Source: Apostichopus japonicus (lineage: Eukaryota > Echinodermata > Holothuroidea > Aspidochirotida > Stichopodidae). From it: 64,000 nucleotides of DNA. The stretch lies in assembly GCF_037975245.1 (NCBI RefSeq), contig NC_092580.1, forward strand, positions 21,438,501 through 21,502,500. Direction: 5' to 3'. The notes beneath the pieces are model-generated. The model saw only the letters and a list, made by a program, of their open reading frames with translations. It was not told the DNA's origin and searched no databases. Shown one piece after another: positions 37,067 through 48,616 of this stretch. Within the stretch, counting starts at the first letter, position 1; the number at the start of each line of letters is the position of its first letter. A program made the translations under genes and the position numbers.

Positions 37067-38152
37067 CATTGACTTATCAAAGCCGCAAGCTGACCGAAGT
37101 AAGTCTCTTAGATTCATATTTAGCGTCCATGATAATGAATTGTCAACAACCATGAATTTGGACGATGGAAAGGTCAATTAATTTAGCTCCTTCAAATGCA
37201 AATCTGAAACTAAGTAGTAGTAGACAGCTGGAGATAAACGAGTGCATGAAACGGTTGTACTAAAACGTAAAATATGAAAACTTCATCGACTGTGAAAGTG
37301 CTTCACTCATTCCACTGTTGCAGTTAACAGAATGAGTATCAATTAGTACGATTAATTTTCGAGACTCTCTCTTAATATTAACTAAGTTGACTGACATCTG
37401 TAGAGGCTCCTGTCTGCTGTCTGATTTCCTTCTTTTGCTTTCACATCGATCCAGTTAAAAGTCACAGCATTGATGTTGTTAGAAAACAAATCAAAAAATA
37501 ACCAATAAAGAGATAAGAAATTTATGTATGGCAATAAGAGGACTGTATTAATTACTCATTAACAACAAAACACAGTGCAGATCTTACTATTATTTTTATT
37601 GCACTGTTTTATAGACTTTCAAAACAATAGTTAACTATCCATCAAAACACACTCCACTAAATCACTCAGTTCTGAATCAGTATACAAAGTTTATCCACTG
37701 TCTACAGACGACCTCATTTACAGGAGGGGTCAAGAACTTATATTAAAGATTTCTAAATCTATGAAGTTCTGAGACTTACAAACTTTAGAAACAACATTGT
37801 CATTTTGATCTATCAATGTGGTTCTCCTGCCACTTCCAAAGCAAAAAAAAAAGAGGCTTTCAAGTCAGTCTGATCTAGTTCCACGATTCTTGAAGAGGTG
37901 CAGCAAACTCACACTGCAGATCATAACAATACTGTACAGTGGGTTGGTCAGTAGTAGTACATAACTTTGTTTGGATTTATTCTGGAGAGTAATCTTTTGA
38001 AACATATTTAAGGTTTTACGGTGAACTAACTCATTTAAGCACATTAAATTGTGTTCTTTTGTCTGTTTGGTCAAACAGCACAAGTGGAACTTTGAACAAG
38101 TCAATCACCCAGGGCCTATGTTCATTAGTCCATTCAAACATGTTCTTATGAT

Positions 38153-38255
38153 TGTGAGCAATTGTTACATTGAGCAATTGCACGCCACTGAGCAATTGAG
38201 CCTTGAGCAATTGAGCCACTTGATCCACTGAGCAATCGTGAGCAATTGCATGCCA
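38153..38255. repeat. Tandem TGAGCAATTG repeat
   Basis: Seven or so units of TGAGCAATTG spaced irregularly, downstream of the TIMMDC1 stop. Confidence 0.85.
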
Positions 38256-39312
38256 TGTCACATTGATCCTGAGATCTGTAAACAGTACAGATTACACACA
38301 TTAGGACTTACATGACAGCGCACCATATGCAGATACCCCATTCAAAACTCACTCGGTAGGGACAAATATTTTACAAACTGTGATTTCATGTCCTGCTTTG
38401 AAGCACTTATGCTGACAGTATGAGCAGTAGAAATATCCTGTTTTCCATCAGACTTATTAGGTTAGGAACTGTTCTGTCTGCCAGCACTTTGAAGCTTAAT
38501 ATGAGAGGACTGCAAAGAGTGGCACTAGGCTATTACCATTGGAAAATTTGTCCCAATTTGGCTGCTTATGAATATTTAATTCACAAACATGTTCAAACAT
38601 TTAAATATGAACTGCCTTGTAGGTCACATCCAAACTAATCCACATTGTTGTGACAATCTTTCAATTCATCTTACTCATTTGATAAGCATATGCATGAATA
38701 TGCAATACACGACCATGTTGAAAACATTTCATGGTCCAGTTTCATCATCAATTTTTATTCTTTTCTACTCAATTAAGACATGAATATTTTTATTTGATTA
38801 AACATACAATACCCATCTGAGACAATTTTTATTATTATAAACTTTTGTACTTTCATATCAAACATGATAAATCTAGGTGCCATAAATTGTTAACAATATC
38901 AGTGAGGTAGATTACCCACTACCTAGTAACCACCTATTGTTGCACTAAAAGACCACATCACTTTGACAATTTAGTGCGTAAATCATTTGAAAAATTACAT
39001 AGAGTAAGCTGCCAGTACTGTCAGTACACTTGCTTTTATGCAATTTGAAATTCGACAGTATTTTATATTTTCTTTGCTGTCTGATCAAGGATTGATCTGT
39101 ATGTAATATGCACGATCTTCGACATATTTGTGTGAAATGTGCGTAATTGATATCCATACTGATCTGCATACATATGCCTCACAGAACATTCTCAAGTTAG
39201 CCAATGTGGAGACTCCTATCATTCCATGGAGATGCTGTCAACTTCTTCTCCTTTCTCTTTCCTCTTGGAGCGATGCTCTTCGGACTTGCAAATGATCCAC
39301 TCATCCTCTTCC

Positions 39313-39353
39313 TGTCACCTGACAGGGTCACCTGACAGGGTCACCTGACAGGG
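39313..39353. repeat. Three tandem 13-bp units at the TIMMDC1 stop
   Basis: On the plus strand TCACCTGACAGGG is repeated three times, the outermost slightly imperfect. On the coding strand it reads CCCTGTCAGGTGA and supplies the stop codon. Confidence 0.88.
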
Positions 39354-39431
39354 CCATTCTCACTCTTGGTTGAACTAACAGAAGCATTGAGATTTCCTAT
39401 AAGAGTCTTGAAGGCATGTTCACGTTCAAGC
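39341..39431 (-). CDS. TIMMDC1: TIMMDC1 exon 7 (stop inside a tandem repeat)
   Basis: The exon follows a clean TTTTTTCAG acceptor and encodes LEREHAFKTLIGNL, a serine-rich stretch, then ENGPVR and TGA. The stop is formed by the first of three 13-bp copies of CCCTGTCAGGTGA. Beyond the array two frames stay open for 30 or more codons, so the natural C-terminus may differ. Possible poly(A) signals on this strand are at 38789-38794 and 38754-38759. Confidence 0.75.
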
Positions 39432-42400
39432 CTGAAAAAACAATACCATCGAAAGTAGAGAGTAACAGATATTTCATAAACTGTTGGTAAATGTACAGGA
39501 CTAAGTCAACACCCCTTCCTTTAATTTTACTCATATAGACTAAATGAAAAGCAAGTCATTGTATACATGCTATGGGGGAAAAAATACTAGAAATGTTATC
39601 TATTTTCTACTCATCACTTCAAAGAATTTGAGACATGTCTCATGCCTAAATATGTTACAGAAGGTATCACCAATGCAGTTTGAATTTTAAAATTTTAAAA
39701 CTAATTAAACAGAAATTTGGTAAGCACTGGCTTTCAACCAACTACCTGCATGTAGCTGGGCTGTTCAACTCTTTGATAAGCAGGTTCTTGTCCTTGTTCA
39801 CCATTTTGTTGCTGGTTGGTACAAGCTATTGAACCTTGCATAGAACCTTGAACCTTGCATATCATTTCACTGAGAATTGTTATCAAGATATACATTCAAA
39901 CAGAATGCCAAGCCCTACTCTCCCTTCCACAACTTTAAAGCTCAGACCTTTTGAAGGGAAGTTTACTGAGAGAAAAAGATAACAAGTTTGAGTTTTACTC
40001 TGAGAATACATGTATTACATTACATATTCTAGTATCAAGACTTCCTTTTTTTTTAAGGACTAATCAATAGTCAGTCATAAAACAGTTCACCTCATACAAA
40101 AATATTCATACATGTAGAATATATAACACTGATAAACTCACAGCTGGAGGTATTGGGAAACAGAGGAGGTTGAATCCTTTGGCGGATATAGTCGAAATGA
40201 AGAAACCATGGTGATTTCAGACAGAGAACAGATCAGTTAAGTCTGAATGGTGGATAACATTGTTCAGGGTTTCATAAAGACTCTAAAAACTCACATATCT
40301 TTCTTCTTTTCTTGCAAATCTTCCAGACGTTTCTTTTTGTTCACTTCAAGCATTGTTTGTCCATAGAGCTTTTGCATTGCTAGTAGACAACAGCCTGCAG
40401 GGACCCTACGAAACAAAAGTAAACAGTATGGTGAAATGCAGGAATAATTTATCAGGTATCACATCGCATTCAAAATAGTTTGCAACTTGCAAATACAAGT
40501 GTAAGTATGTATCATAGTTTGATGTTCATAGAGAGCATAGTATTGTGAAAGAATTCACAATCTACAAAACTATGTACTACACAAAGGTTTAACACTACAT
40601 GATTGCCTGGACTGAGGACACAGAGGGGTGTATTTGATAATACTTTAATTAAGAGGCAGAAATGAGGTAGGCAAGTCTTCAGAATTGGACAGCAACTGCT
40701 TAACATATTTCCTGCTTAACACTTGCTTAACACTGCTTAACCTGCTTAACCTGCTAACCTGCTTAACACTGCTTAACACTTTCCTCTGTGAGTAGCGCCG
40801 GCCAGCCGATTCAGGGTTCTTGGCCAAAGGTGTGGTATTGTAATTGGCCAGAGAGTGAAGATGAACAAAAAATAAATCCAGAGAGGTGAAGGTATTTTAA
40901 CAGCGATATATTGAAAAGAAAACTTCTTACAGTTAGGTTAAGTGTGTTGTACTGGATATGTGGTACAAACTTGAGGCTACGTGGCCCTGAAGCCTACCAT
41001 CAAGAGTGTTTCGTCCAACAGCAACCAGAGTAGACTGGTCTGTCCCTCCCAGGTAATGCATTTTATATCAATCCCTTAACAATAAGTGGAAATACCACAT
41101 GTATACAAATGATGAACTTGACCCTACAACTTAGCTTAAGACATAATACACAAATACTACAGTGCATTCCTACCATCCCCAAGCAATTGTACTCCTTTAC
41201 AGGGATGAATGTGATCACATGAGTATCCCTAGAAAATATCACATGTGTTACATCACAATCCCAGGATAAGCCTGATACCACATGCCAATCCATAGAAGCA
41301 GCCCAAAGCCATAATCTGCCAACAATTACAACTGGTTTACTTATAATGCCAGGAGAGATAACCCCTATATAATTCCAAGGAAATTTAAACACACAATGGT
41401 CAACACCGTCCACACAGAACTCCCATTGCTCCACAATTTTACAGTAACAGCGTTACAATATTATAATCCAACATCGTCAGGAGAAATTTAACCATTCCAG
41501 GGGTTGACAAGCTTCGAAGGGAGATGGATCGGGCGAGAGAACGGTGGCTAACAAAACAGTGTGAAGAAATTGAAAACTTAGATCAATCAGGACGAATGAA
41601 CATCATGTACAAGAAAGTGCAACAACTAACTTCAAACAAGGGAAACTATAATAATACCCAGGTATTGGAAGATAAACATGGAAGGATGCTAACTGAAGCT
41701 GAGCCAATTAAAGCAAGGTGGATAGAATACATAGAAGATCTGTATGGAAAGTCTGAAAAACCAAATGAGCTCCCCTTGGAGGAAGAACAACACATACAAA
41801 TTGATGACATCGGACCGGACCTATTGGAAAGCGAGTTAAGAGCGGCGATAACCAGACTGAAAGGAGGAAAAGCGGAAGGAGAAGATGGCATCCCCGCCGA
41901 ATTCATAGCAGCCTTAGAAAAGGGAGCACAGAGAGAATTTTTCAACATCTGTATGGATATTTACCAAGGCGGTAAATGGCCTGATGATTTCTGCAGAAGC
42001 ATTCTCGTGCCATTGCAGAAGAAGAAGAATACAACTAAGTGTGAAGAACATCGAACTATCAGTCTAATATCCCATGCATCAAAAGTTCTCCTACATGTGC
42101 TCACAACCAGACTGGAGAAACATGCCAACGAATGGATAGGAAGAGATCAATTTGGATTTAGAAAAGGCTGTGGAACTAGGGAGGCGATTGGAGTTATGAG
42201 AGTACTAAGTGAGCGCGGCATAGAATTCAATCAAGATGTGTTTGTCTGTTTTGTGGACTTCGAGAAGGCCTTTGACCGGGTAAACTGGAGCAAGTTATTG
42301 GAGATTCTAAAGAAGATTGGTATAGACTGGAGGGACAGAAAGCTCATCGCCGAGTTGTACATGAAGCAGACAGCGGTAGTAAGAACTACCATGGGCAAAA

Positions 42401-45400
42401 CAAAATCAGCCACAATAGGGAGAGGAGTGAGACAAGGATGTCTTATGTCTCCAGTCCTATTTAACATCTACGCAGAAGCCATGATAATTGACGCACTTGA
42501 TGAAATTCAAGAAGGAATACAAGTTGGAGGACAATGGATAAAGTCGGTACGTTTTGCAGATGACCAGGCAATGTTAGCAAGCACGGAGGCTGGACTTCAA
42601 CGTATGATGGAGAATACCAACAGAGTTGTCAACCAGTATGGGATGAGGATTAACATCAAGAAAACGAAAGTCATGAAGATTGCAAGGGAACAAAGGAGAG
42701 TTCACATAGAGATAGAGGGAAAGGAACTTGAACAGGTCAGACACTTCAAATATCTTGGTAGTCTACTGGCGGAAGATGGATATTGTGAAACCGAAATCAG
42801 AGCAAGAGTGGCAATGGCCAAGGAAACTTTCAAACTACACAACTCTCTTTTTACTGCTAGTCTTGAGTTACAGTTAAAGAAGAGACTAATGAAATGTTTT
42901 GTGTGGAGTGTATTCCTGTATGGCTCAGAAACCTGGACACTAAGGAAAAGAGGACAGAAAAAGAATAGACGCATTGGAGATGTGGCTATGGAGAAAGTCT
43001 GAGAACATAAAGTGGTCAGACAGGGTCACAAATGAGGAAGTTCTACAGAGGGTTGGTGAGGTCCGCAGGCTGGGAGAAACTATTAAGCTGAGAACGAAAA
43101 GGTGGATTGGGCACATCTTGAGACATGACGGACTACTGAAAGATGTGCTTTAAGGTAGAATGAACGGGAAGCGACCAAGAGGGAGAAAGAGAATAATGTT
43201 GATGGATGATATCAGAGATGGCAGAAATTATTTCACTATGAAGAGGAATGCAGAAGAGCGGTTATTATGATTTTGTGTTTGGTGAGGGACCTGCCTTAAG
43301 GCAGATCACCTTTAGAGAGAGAGAGGGGTTGACAGCATTATATATTAAGACCAGGCTGATTATAGTCAGAGCAAATTGAGGAATTCTGAGAGAGAACGAA
43401 GTTGGTGAGGGGGGAGGGCTGGGGAGGTGGTAGCCATGAAATACACAGCTACTTGAGTGCTAATTCAAATGACCATGAAGTAAGTGCTGTCAGTCAGCTT
43501 GCTAACTTAATATAATGATAATAATAATTATCATAATAATAATAATAATAGGAATTCATAAAGCACAAAATGCAAAAGCCTCTAACTTACCCTAACATTG
43601 CCCCAACAACTCCTCCACCAACGACCCCTCTTACACCCAAGTTCACTCGGTAGAGGGCACCTGTGCATACTTGGAACATAAACAAATCATATTCAATGAA
43701 AATGCTAAGAAGATATTTAAAAAAAAACAATTTGTAGCTTCATGTTAAATAACCATTTATACTAAATGCAAAAACATGTGCTCTGAATTCCAGTGCTGAA
43801 TCCATTGAATCTAAAACTTAGATGCTCTTAAAAATATTGAAAGTGTTCTTGAAATACAAAATGAACTGACAGCAGTCCTTTCCAACAGTCCCACCAAATC
43901 CAAATTAATTTTGTGCCTTAGGTTATCATTAAAATGTGAGTGCTTGGAAAACGAAGACTGTACACTGCATTTACAGTACTTCACTACAGATTAACCCATA
44001 TCAATTATGACAGTGTTTGGCCATGTTACAATGTTAATGTAGATTTTGTTCCATTCAAGTTCTGTCCAAATTACAGTACTAACTCACGACTTAGTAACTA
44101 CAACACCTAATACCACATTTGTAATCACACATCTGCTTAAAATGCTCTCTCCCATAAACACCTCAAACTATAGGTACTGAGGTGCATCTGATTGCATGAT
44201 CATGTGAAATATGCAACCTTGTCCCAGCCCTCACCTATAAGCTGCCTATACATGCTTTAGTATCCACTGTCTGTGTATTATGAACTCAATTCTAAGCAAA
44301 GATGTTTCCTTCTTAGTCTTCTCGATGACTTACCAGATGCAGCCGTGTAGTTCAACAGATCTGTTTTATCGCGATACACCGCTAGAAAAGAGGACAGACC
44401 ACTGAAAAATAGAACAACAAATTAATCAAAACAACAAAACAAAATACAAAAACAAAACCCTTCCTATCAATATATCATGCTAGTGGCCAATCATATAGAG
44501 ACAAGGTGCTAAATTGTCTCTTGATATGATACTAACATGACATTGTTACATGTATTCATGTTGGGATATGTTGAATACTACCAGAAGCAGGCACTATTTT
44601 TATTCTCTGCATGGCAATATTTTACTGCTACAGTTACGAAATGTGTCACATTTCAACAGAGGGTAGAGAATAATTTGAGATGTACATGCATGGCTACAGT
44701 CTTGAGGTTTGCATGTTTTGTAGATATGATCTGCGCACAACTATCTTATAGCAATTTGACCAACTAGATTACTACAACACAGGCGATCAAAGTGTGTAGT
44801 CCAGCGTTCTAGCTAAGGGTTTGTAAAGCCTGGTTGCCTGGCCTGGTCAGGTTTGTCATACTTTCACAAAGCATTTTGGGTTTCCTCTTAGCATCTTCTT
44901 TGATGTACTTAGAAGAAGCAACTAACAGAGGTAATTCTGAACAGAGGTTCCTTACGATTATTTCAGCATGGTGCTACATGTTACTTTTACCAAATGTTTG
45001 TATCAAACCATGTTTTGTTTGTGACTATACAAATTCTTGCAACAGGTTGCCCCATTTTCCATAATCAAACTTTCCAGACATGAATATGAAAATAAAAAAC
45101 CCAGATAAAGAGTCCACGACCCACCTGGCCATGACCCACCATTTGGAAACCAGCTCTCCAAAAAATTTCTTGGTATTCATTATGCAAAAGATCACTACTG
45201 ATAAGCATGTCTTATTTTGGTCAGAAAGTCTCCTGGGTTACCCCTTTGGACAACCTTTACTTTCATTAAGGTAGCCACATTAGTTGTCTGTTGGTTGACT
45301 GAGTGCTTTTCAGGTACCACATATCTTTCTATTAACTGTAAGTTACTCTACCATAAAATTGTGGTAAATTGTCCCCCCCCCCAAAAAAAAAACATGAAGA

Positions 45401-47827
45401 GCAGAGACTCACTGAAATCCAATGGCAAGGAATCCAGTCCTCCAGCCCCATCTAAGACCGTACCTGATGAATCCTCTAGTCCCTGCATTATAACTGGTGC
45501 CCTGTTAAATGGAATTAGATGAGTCATTTAGCAGAACATACAACCTAATAAGACTACTACTCAATGAAGAGTTTCTAGGCATGCTTTAACACGAAACGTA
45601 TACAATACTGTATAGTTTCACATCAAAACATGTCAGCACACTACACTAAAGCAAAATATGAGTTCTTGGACACATAACCCTCCTTCCCCTCTCTTAAGAC
45701 GGTAGATATACTACAACTGAGAGCGTGGTGGTCAAGGTTGTGGACTTGTGATCTAAGGATTGCAGGTGCGAGTCCTGGCCAGATCATTACGTTGCGTCCT
45801 TGAGCAATGCACTATATCTCCATTGCCTCTCTTCACCCAGGTGTATAAATGGGGCCTGTGAGATAAACTGTCAGTTGGGTGCTGTTTAGCTGCTGCCATG
45901 TGGAGGGATTGTCTCTATGTTTGACAGGTTATCGTTGACCAGGGTAATATTGTTATGCGCATTGAGCAACGTTATAGGTGGATATGTCTGTGCTTTATAA
46001 ATCCTCTATATTATTATTACAATTGGCATAACTGAAAGTTTTTGTCATTTGTCATTTGTAAATAATGCAGTATTTACAGCATTCAGTTTTAATACAATAA
46101 TTATAACAGAATTTTTACTGGTGTGACATTATAGTGCACAAGTATCCAGGTTCATAAATTGAAATAACATATCGTAAATATCCACCAGTGAGAGCAATAT
46201 TTGGTTAAGAAAAGGTAATACAATTTGGTATATATTTTAAGGATTCTGTGCAAATGAATGTTGAAGACAGCCACACGTTTCCATAGTTGGCATCAGTTAG
46301 CAACCACAGCAAGGCTGTGCAAATTTTGGTAAAAGCGTATAATTAAAGTGGCACCAAAAGTAATTGACTGCAGAAAACTAAAATGAGTGAAATACTTTAA
46401 ATACAAACTTTGGTCATAATTTGATATTATTATTAGTACTTTTATTAGTATTTTCAAGGAAATACAAGGATCTGATTTATAATATGAATAGAATATTTTC
46501 TTACCAACGCTTCCATTTTGCTACTGTAGATGGCTGCATTACTCGTTTGAATGTATCTATTCCTAGCAAACCTGGATGCTGGCATTCCCCCATACAATCC
46601 TCCAGCCGCCGATCCCAGGATAAACATCAAAAACAGCTCATATACCTCACGGGAGATCTCTCCAGTCTTACGGCTGAGTGAAATATGTAAAAGTACATGT
46701 ATGGATTTCAAGATTGTAGTGAGATATATCAAAGAAATTAATATGCAAATACACAGGAACATGTACCTACAGACCACAAAAAAATGTATTCAAGGTTGTG
46801 CATCACTATATATGGACACTTTGGACAGAGTCTAAAGACAGAAAGTTAGCTAAATTTAATTTGTACAATTAAGTCCCCCATATACCACACATGTACCTAC
46901 AGACCACAACATATATTCAAGTTTGTGCATCATTATATATTGACAGAATCTATAGATACAGAAAGTTAGCTCAATTTAATTTGTACAATTAATTCCCCAA
47001 TATACCACACATGTACCTACAGACCACAAAATATATTCAAGTTTGTGCATCATTATATATGGACAGAGACTCACAGAGTCTTAATACAGAAAATATGCTA
47101 AATTTAAGTTTTACAATTAACTCCCCATACAGCACACATGTACAGGTCTACAGACCACAAATTATATTCAAGTTTGTCTTAATACCAAACATATGTAAAA
47201 TTTAATTTGTACAATTAATTACCACATACACTAAGCATGTATATACTAATTAATTTATATCCTAACCAGGGAATAATTTAGAGCTAAAGTTGTGTGTAGC
47301 ACAAAGTCTTCATGGCTCTGAATTTTGTGACTTATAAAGTATATACTATGGATAATGTTTAAAAAAAGTGCTACATACATCATTGAACTTGTAAAGCAAT
47401 TTGACCATTTGAAAACCATTGTGCTATGTGCATGAGACCAGATAAACTAATTCCATGACTCCTTTGTATATTTTCTAAAGACAGAGTCCATGGATAAAAC
47501 TTGATACTGCTCCCTGTTTGGTGACATTACATGCTTAAAATATACCACTCACTCCTCATAACAGAATACTCTTCCTTGAAAGATTAAAAAGTTATGAGTT
47601 TCAACACAGATAGCAAGTAACCAGAATGTGTTATCAATTACTGGGAGCTAAATGTAGAGTCCTGTACAGATGCATTTCAATCCCACACATAGCACAGATC
47701 TTCGTAAAACTCACTTGAAACGATATGCGGCTTTGACATTGTCCCATCCTGACTGCGCTTTGACCTGAGAACTTGCAACTTCCACAGCACTAACGGCTTC
47801 TTCTCCATTGTTACCTGCTTCTTTCAT
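39341..47827 (-). CDS. TIMMDC1: TIMMDC1, complex I assembly factor, whole gene (7 coding exons, 236 aa)
   Basis: TIMMDC1 is a four-helix inner-membrane protein of the Tim17 family that helps assemble the membrane arm of respiratory complex I. Coding exons, 5' to 3' on the minus strand: 47827-47715, 46673-46505, 45501-45413, 44401-44334, 43660-43591, 40405-40295 and 39431-39341. They total 711 nt in one frame. Diagnostic stretches are SGWDNVKAAY, AAGGLYGGMPASRFA, TRGFIRYGLRWGWRTG, VYRDKTDLLNY, LYRVNLGVRGVVGGG and MQKLYGQTM, each aligning with human TIMMDC1. The human protein has 285 residues, longer at both ends. The start used is the first ATG after an upstream in-frame TAG; a 5' UTR exon or an extra N-terminal exon farther upstream is possible. 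The stop lies in a 13-bp tandem repeat. Confidence 0.9.
40295..40405 (-). CDS. TIMMDC1: TIMMDC1 exon 6
   Basis: Exon of 111 nt after TTTCGTAG and before GTGAGT. It encodes VPAGCCLLAMQKLYGQTM, the last membrane helix, and then a lysine-rich helix with NKKKRLEDLQEKKKD. Human reads PVGGLLMAFQKYSGETVQ. The intron before it contains the antisense LINE at 41.5-43.3 kb. Confidence 0.9.
40690..40780. repeat. Tandem CTGCTTAACA-type repeat
   Basis: Eight to ten imperfect 9-10 bp units of CTGCTTAACA and CTGCTTAAC in TIMMDC1 intron 5. Open frames over it are repeat artefacts. Confidence 0.85.
41524..43290 (+). mobile_element. 5'-truncated LINE with reverse transcriptase, recently decayed
   Basis: An open frame of 492 codons (41524-43002) encodes a non-LTR reverse transcriptase. 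Visible motifs: GFRKGCGTREA near residue 215, motif A FVDFEKAFD with Asp245, GVRQGCLMSPVLFNIYAEA, and motif C FADDQ at residues 344-348, where Phe replaces the usual Tyr. After a frameshift near 42965 a second frame continues the C-terminal region (LEMWLWRKSENIKWSDRV and RRLGETIKLRTKRWIGHILR) and is broken by a TAA near 43151. The apurinic endonuclease expected upstream is absent, so the copy is 5'-truncated and non-autonomous. It lies antisense in the TIMMDC1 intron between exons 5 and 6. Clade is unsure, perhaps RTE-like. Confidence 0.9.
43508..43552. repeat. AAT trinucleotide microsatellite
   Basis: Imperfect AAT units about 40 bases from the TIMMDC1 exon 5 donor. Confidence 0.85.
43591..43660 (-). 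CDS. TIMMDC1: TIMMDC1 exon 5
   Basis: Exon of 70 nt after TATGCACAG and before GTAAGT. It encodes GALYRVNLGVRGVVGGGVV and then GAMLG, the glycine-rich Tim17-type membrane helix. Human reads GSLFRINVGLRGLVAGGII. Confidence 0.92.
44334..44401 (-). CDS. TIMMDC1: TIMMDC1 exon 4
   Basis: Exon of 68 nt after TTTTTCAG and before GTAAGT. It encodes GLSSFLAVYRDKTDLLNYTAAS, matching human NVYRNKDALSHFVIAG. It is too short for ORF searches and was found by family alignment. Confidence 0.9.
45413..45501 (-). CDS. TIMMDC1: TIMMDC1 exon 3
   Basis: Exon of 89 nt after TTTAACAG and before GTGAGT, phase 0 in and phase 2 out. It encodes GTRGFIRYGLRWGWRTGF, the strongest family match in the gene; the human protein reads ATRGFIRYGWRWGWRTAVF. 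Confidence 0.95.
45718..46017 (+). mobile_element. tRNA-derived SINE-like element in TIMMDC1 intron
   Basis: An A-box-like TGGTCAAGGTTG (45729-45740) and a B-box-like GGTGCGAGTCC (45765-45775) resemble a pol III promoter. The 3' part has a LINE-like end, CTTTATAAATCC, and a TATTATTATTAC tail, as SINEs mobilised by CR1/L2-type LINEs have. Confidence 0.65.
46505..46673 (-). CDS. TIMMDC1: TIMMDC1 exon 2
   Basis: Exon of 169 nt after TTCACTCAG and before GTAAGA. It encodes the first membrane segment, LFLMFILGSAAGGLYGGMPA, followed by RFARNRYIQ and AAIYSSKMEAL. Human TIMMDC1 has AGIIGWVYGGIPAF and RFDAVQ here. Confidence 0.93.
46759..47230. repeat. Tandem array, about 120-130 bp period, four units
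   Basis: Units start near 46759, 46889, 47008 and 47136 with ACATGTACCTACAGACCACA and contain TATATTCAAGTTTGTG and TTTAATTTGTACAATTAA. It lies in TIMMDC1 intron 1. Confidence 0.88.
47715..47827 (-). CDS. TIMMDC1: TIMMDC1 exon 1 (as read)
   Basis: The exon encodes residues 1-37, ending QSGWDNVKAAYRF, which matches the ESGWDRLRELF region of the human protein. It ends in phase 2 before GTGAGT. A splice acceptor (ATATCAG) lies two bases before the ATG, so transcription starts upstream and the exon may continue a further coding exon. An in-frame TAG four codons up limits extension without splicing. Confidence 0.75.
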
Positions 47828-48189
47828 TTCTGATATAATCTAATTAGGGACAAATGAATATTTTACATTTAAGTCAGATTAAATAAGCAGGTGGCCATGA
47901 GCTCCCCTTTGGTATAAATTTGTTTTAACTCACCATGTAAAGTTAAGCCAACTGAATATTTTCAGAGCTTTTGAAGCCTCTATAAGTTTCATAAGGATAT
48001 ATATAAGGCCTATATAGGTACCATATCACAATAACAGTAGTGTTCTTCCGACTGATCGTTCAACTGTTGGAAGATAGTCCTAGAGTGAGGCTTGGATATT
48101 GAAGAGGATGAAATAAACTACTCACAATTCATATGGTCTAAAATATCTGGGGGATTGAAGGTGATTTTAAGGCATTTCTGGAATGGCCG

Positions 48190-48474
48190 TGGCTATTCTT
48201 ACGACTATAGTCGTAACAATTATTTATAAACTATTCTTACGACAAAGGCGAATTCAAGCGCAGTAAAGTAAATAAAGCAACTGCGCATGTAGTAGGGGTA
48301 ACCCTAACCCTAACTTTAACCCTAAACCCCAATCCTAACCCTAACACTAACCCTATCCGGAAATTATTGTTACTCCTGGTCGTAAAAAATGGTACTCCTG
48401 TCATAGAAATAGCAATGTTCTGCGCATGCGTAATCGGAAATTATTCTTACGAACAGTTGTAAGAATAGCCACTT
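48190..48474. mobile_element. Inverted-repeat element carrying telomere-like DNA
   Basis: GTGGCTATTCTTACGAC at 48190 and its near-complement GTTGTAAGAATAGCCAC at the right end bound about 285 bases. Further TTCTTACGA copies lie inside. The centre is CCCTAA-rich. No clear target duplication. Confidence 0.7.
48297..48356. repeat. Interstitial telomere-like (CCCTAA)n
   Basis: About ten imperfect TAACCC units, some as AACTTT or AACACT, matching the animal TTAGGG repeat. Location inside an inverted-repeat element argues against a former chromosome end. Confidence 0.88.
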
Positions 48475-48616
48475 TGTTCTGGCATTGGTTGAGCTTTTAA
48501 CTCCTAGGCTATAGGTTAAGTCATAATTCCAATTCATAAGTTAGGCCTATGGGTCGATCATTGTGTTGAAATGAGGGGTCCCAAGTACTCATGCAGACTC
48601 CTCCTCCTAGTATAGT

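Larger units (their letters stand above)
33756..39312. other. Twinfilin/TIMMDC1 convergent interval, no gene seen
   Basis: Open frames such as 33942-34292 and 36639-37043 lack family motifs and probably lie in a 3' UTR or spacer. Contents noted separately: G-rich tract, GATCCTCC repeat, TGAGCAATTG array. Confidence 0.5.

Noticed and set aside
38153-38255. CRISPR-like array
   Set aside because: Ten-base units with irregular short spacing are a simple tandem repeat, and the window is animal nuclear DNA.
41646-42974. ORFs on the minus strand opposite the reverse transcriptase
   Set aside because: Shadows of the plus-strand LINE frame.
45718-45800. Functional tRNA gene
   Set aside because: Only loose A and B boxes are present, no cloverleaf can be drawn, and the unit continues into a LINE-like 3' tail, as in a SINE.
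48297-48356. Telomere or chromosome end
   Set aside because: Units are imperfect, only about 60 bases, and lie inside an inverted-repeat element with unique sequence on both sides.
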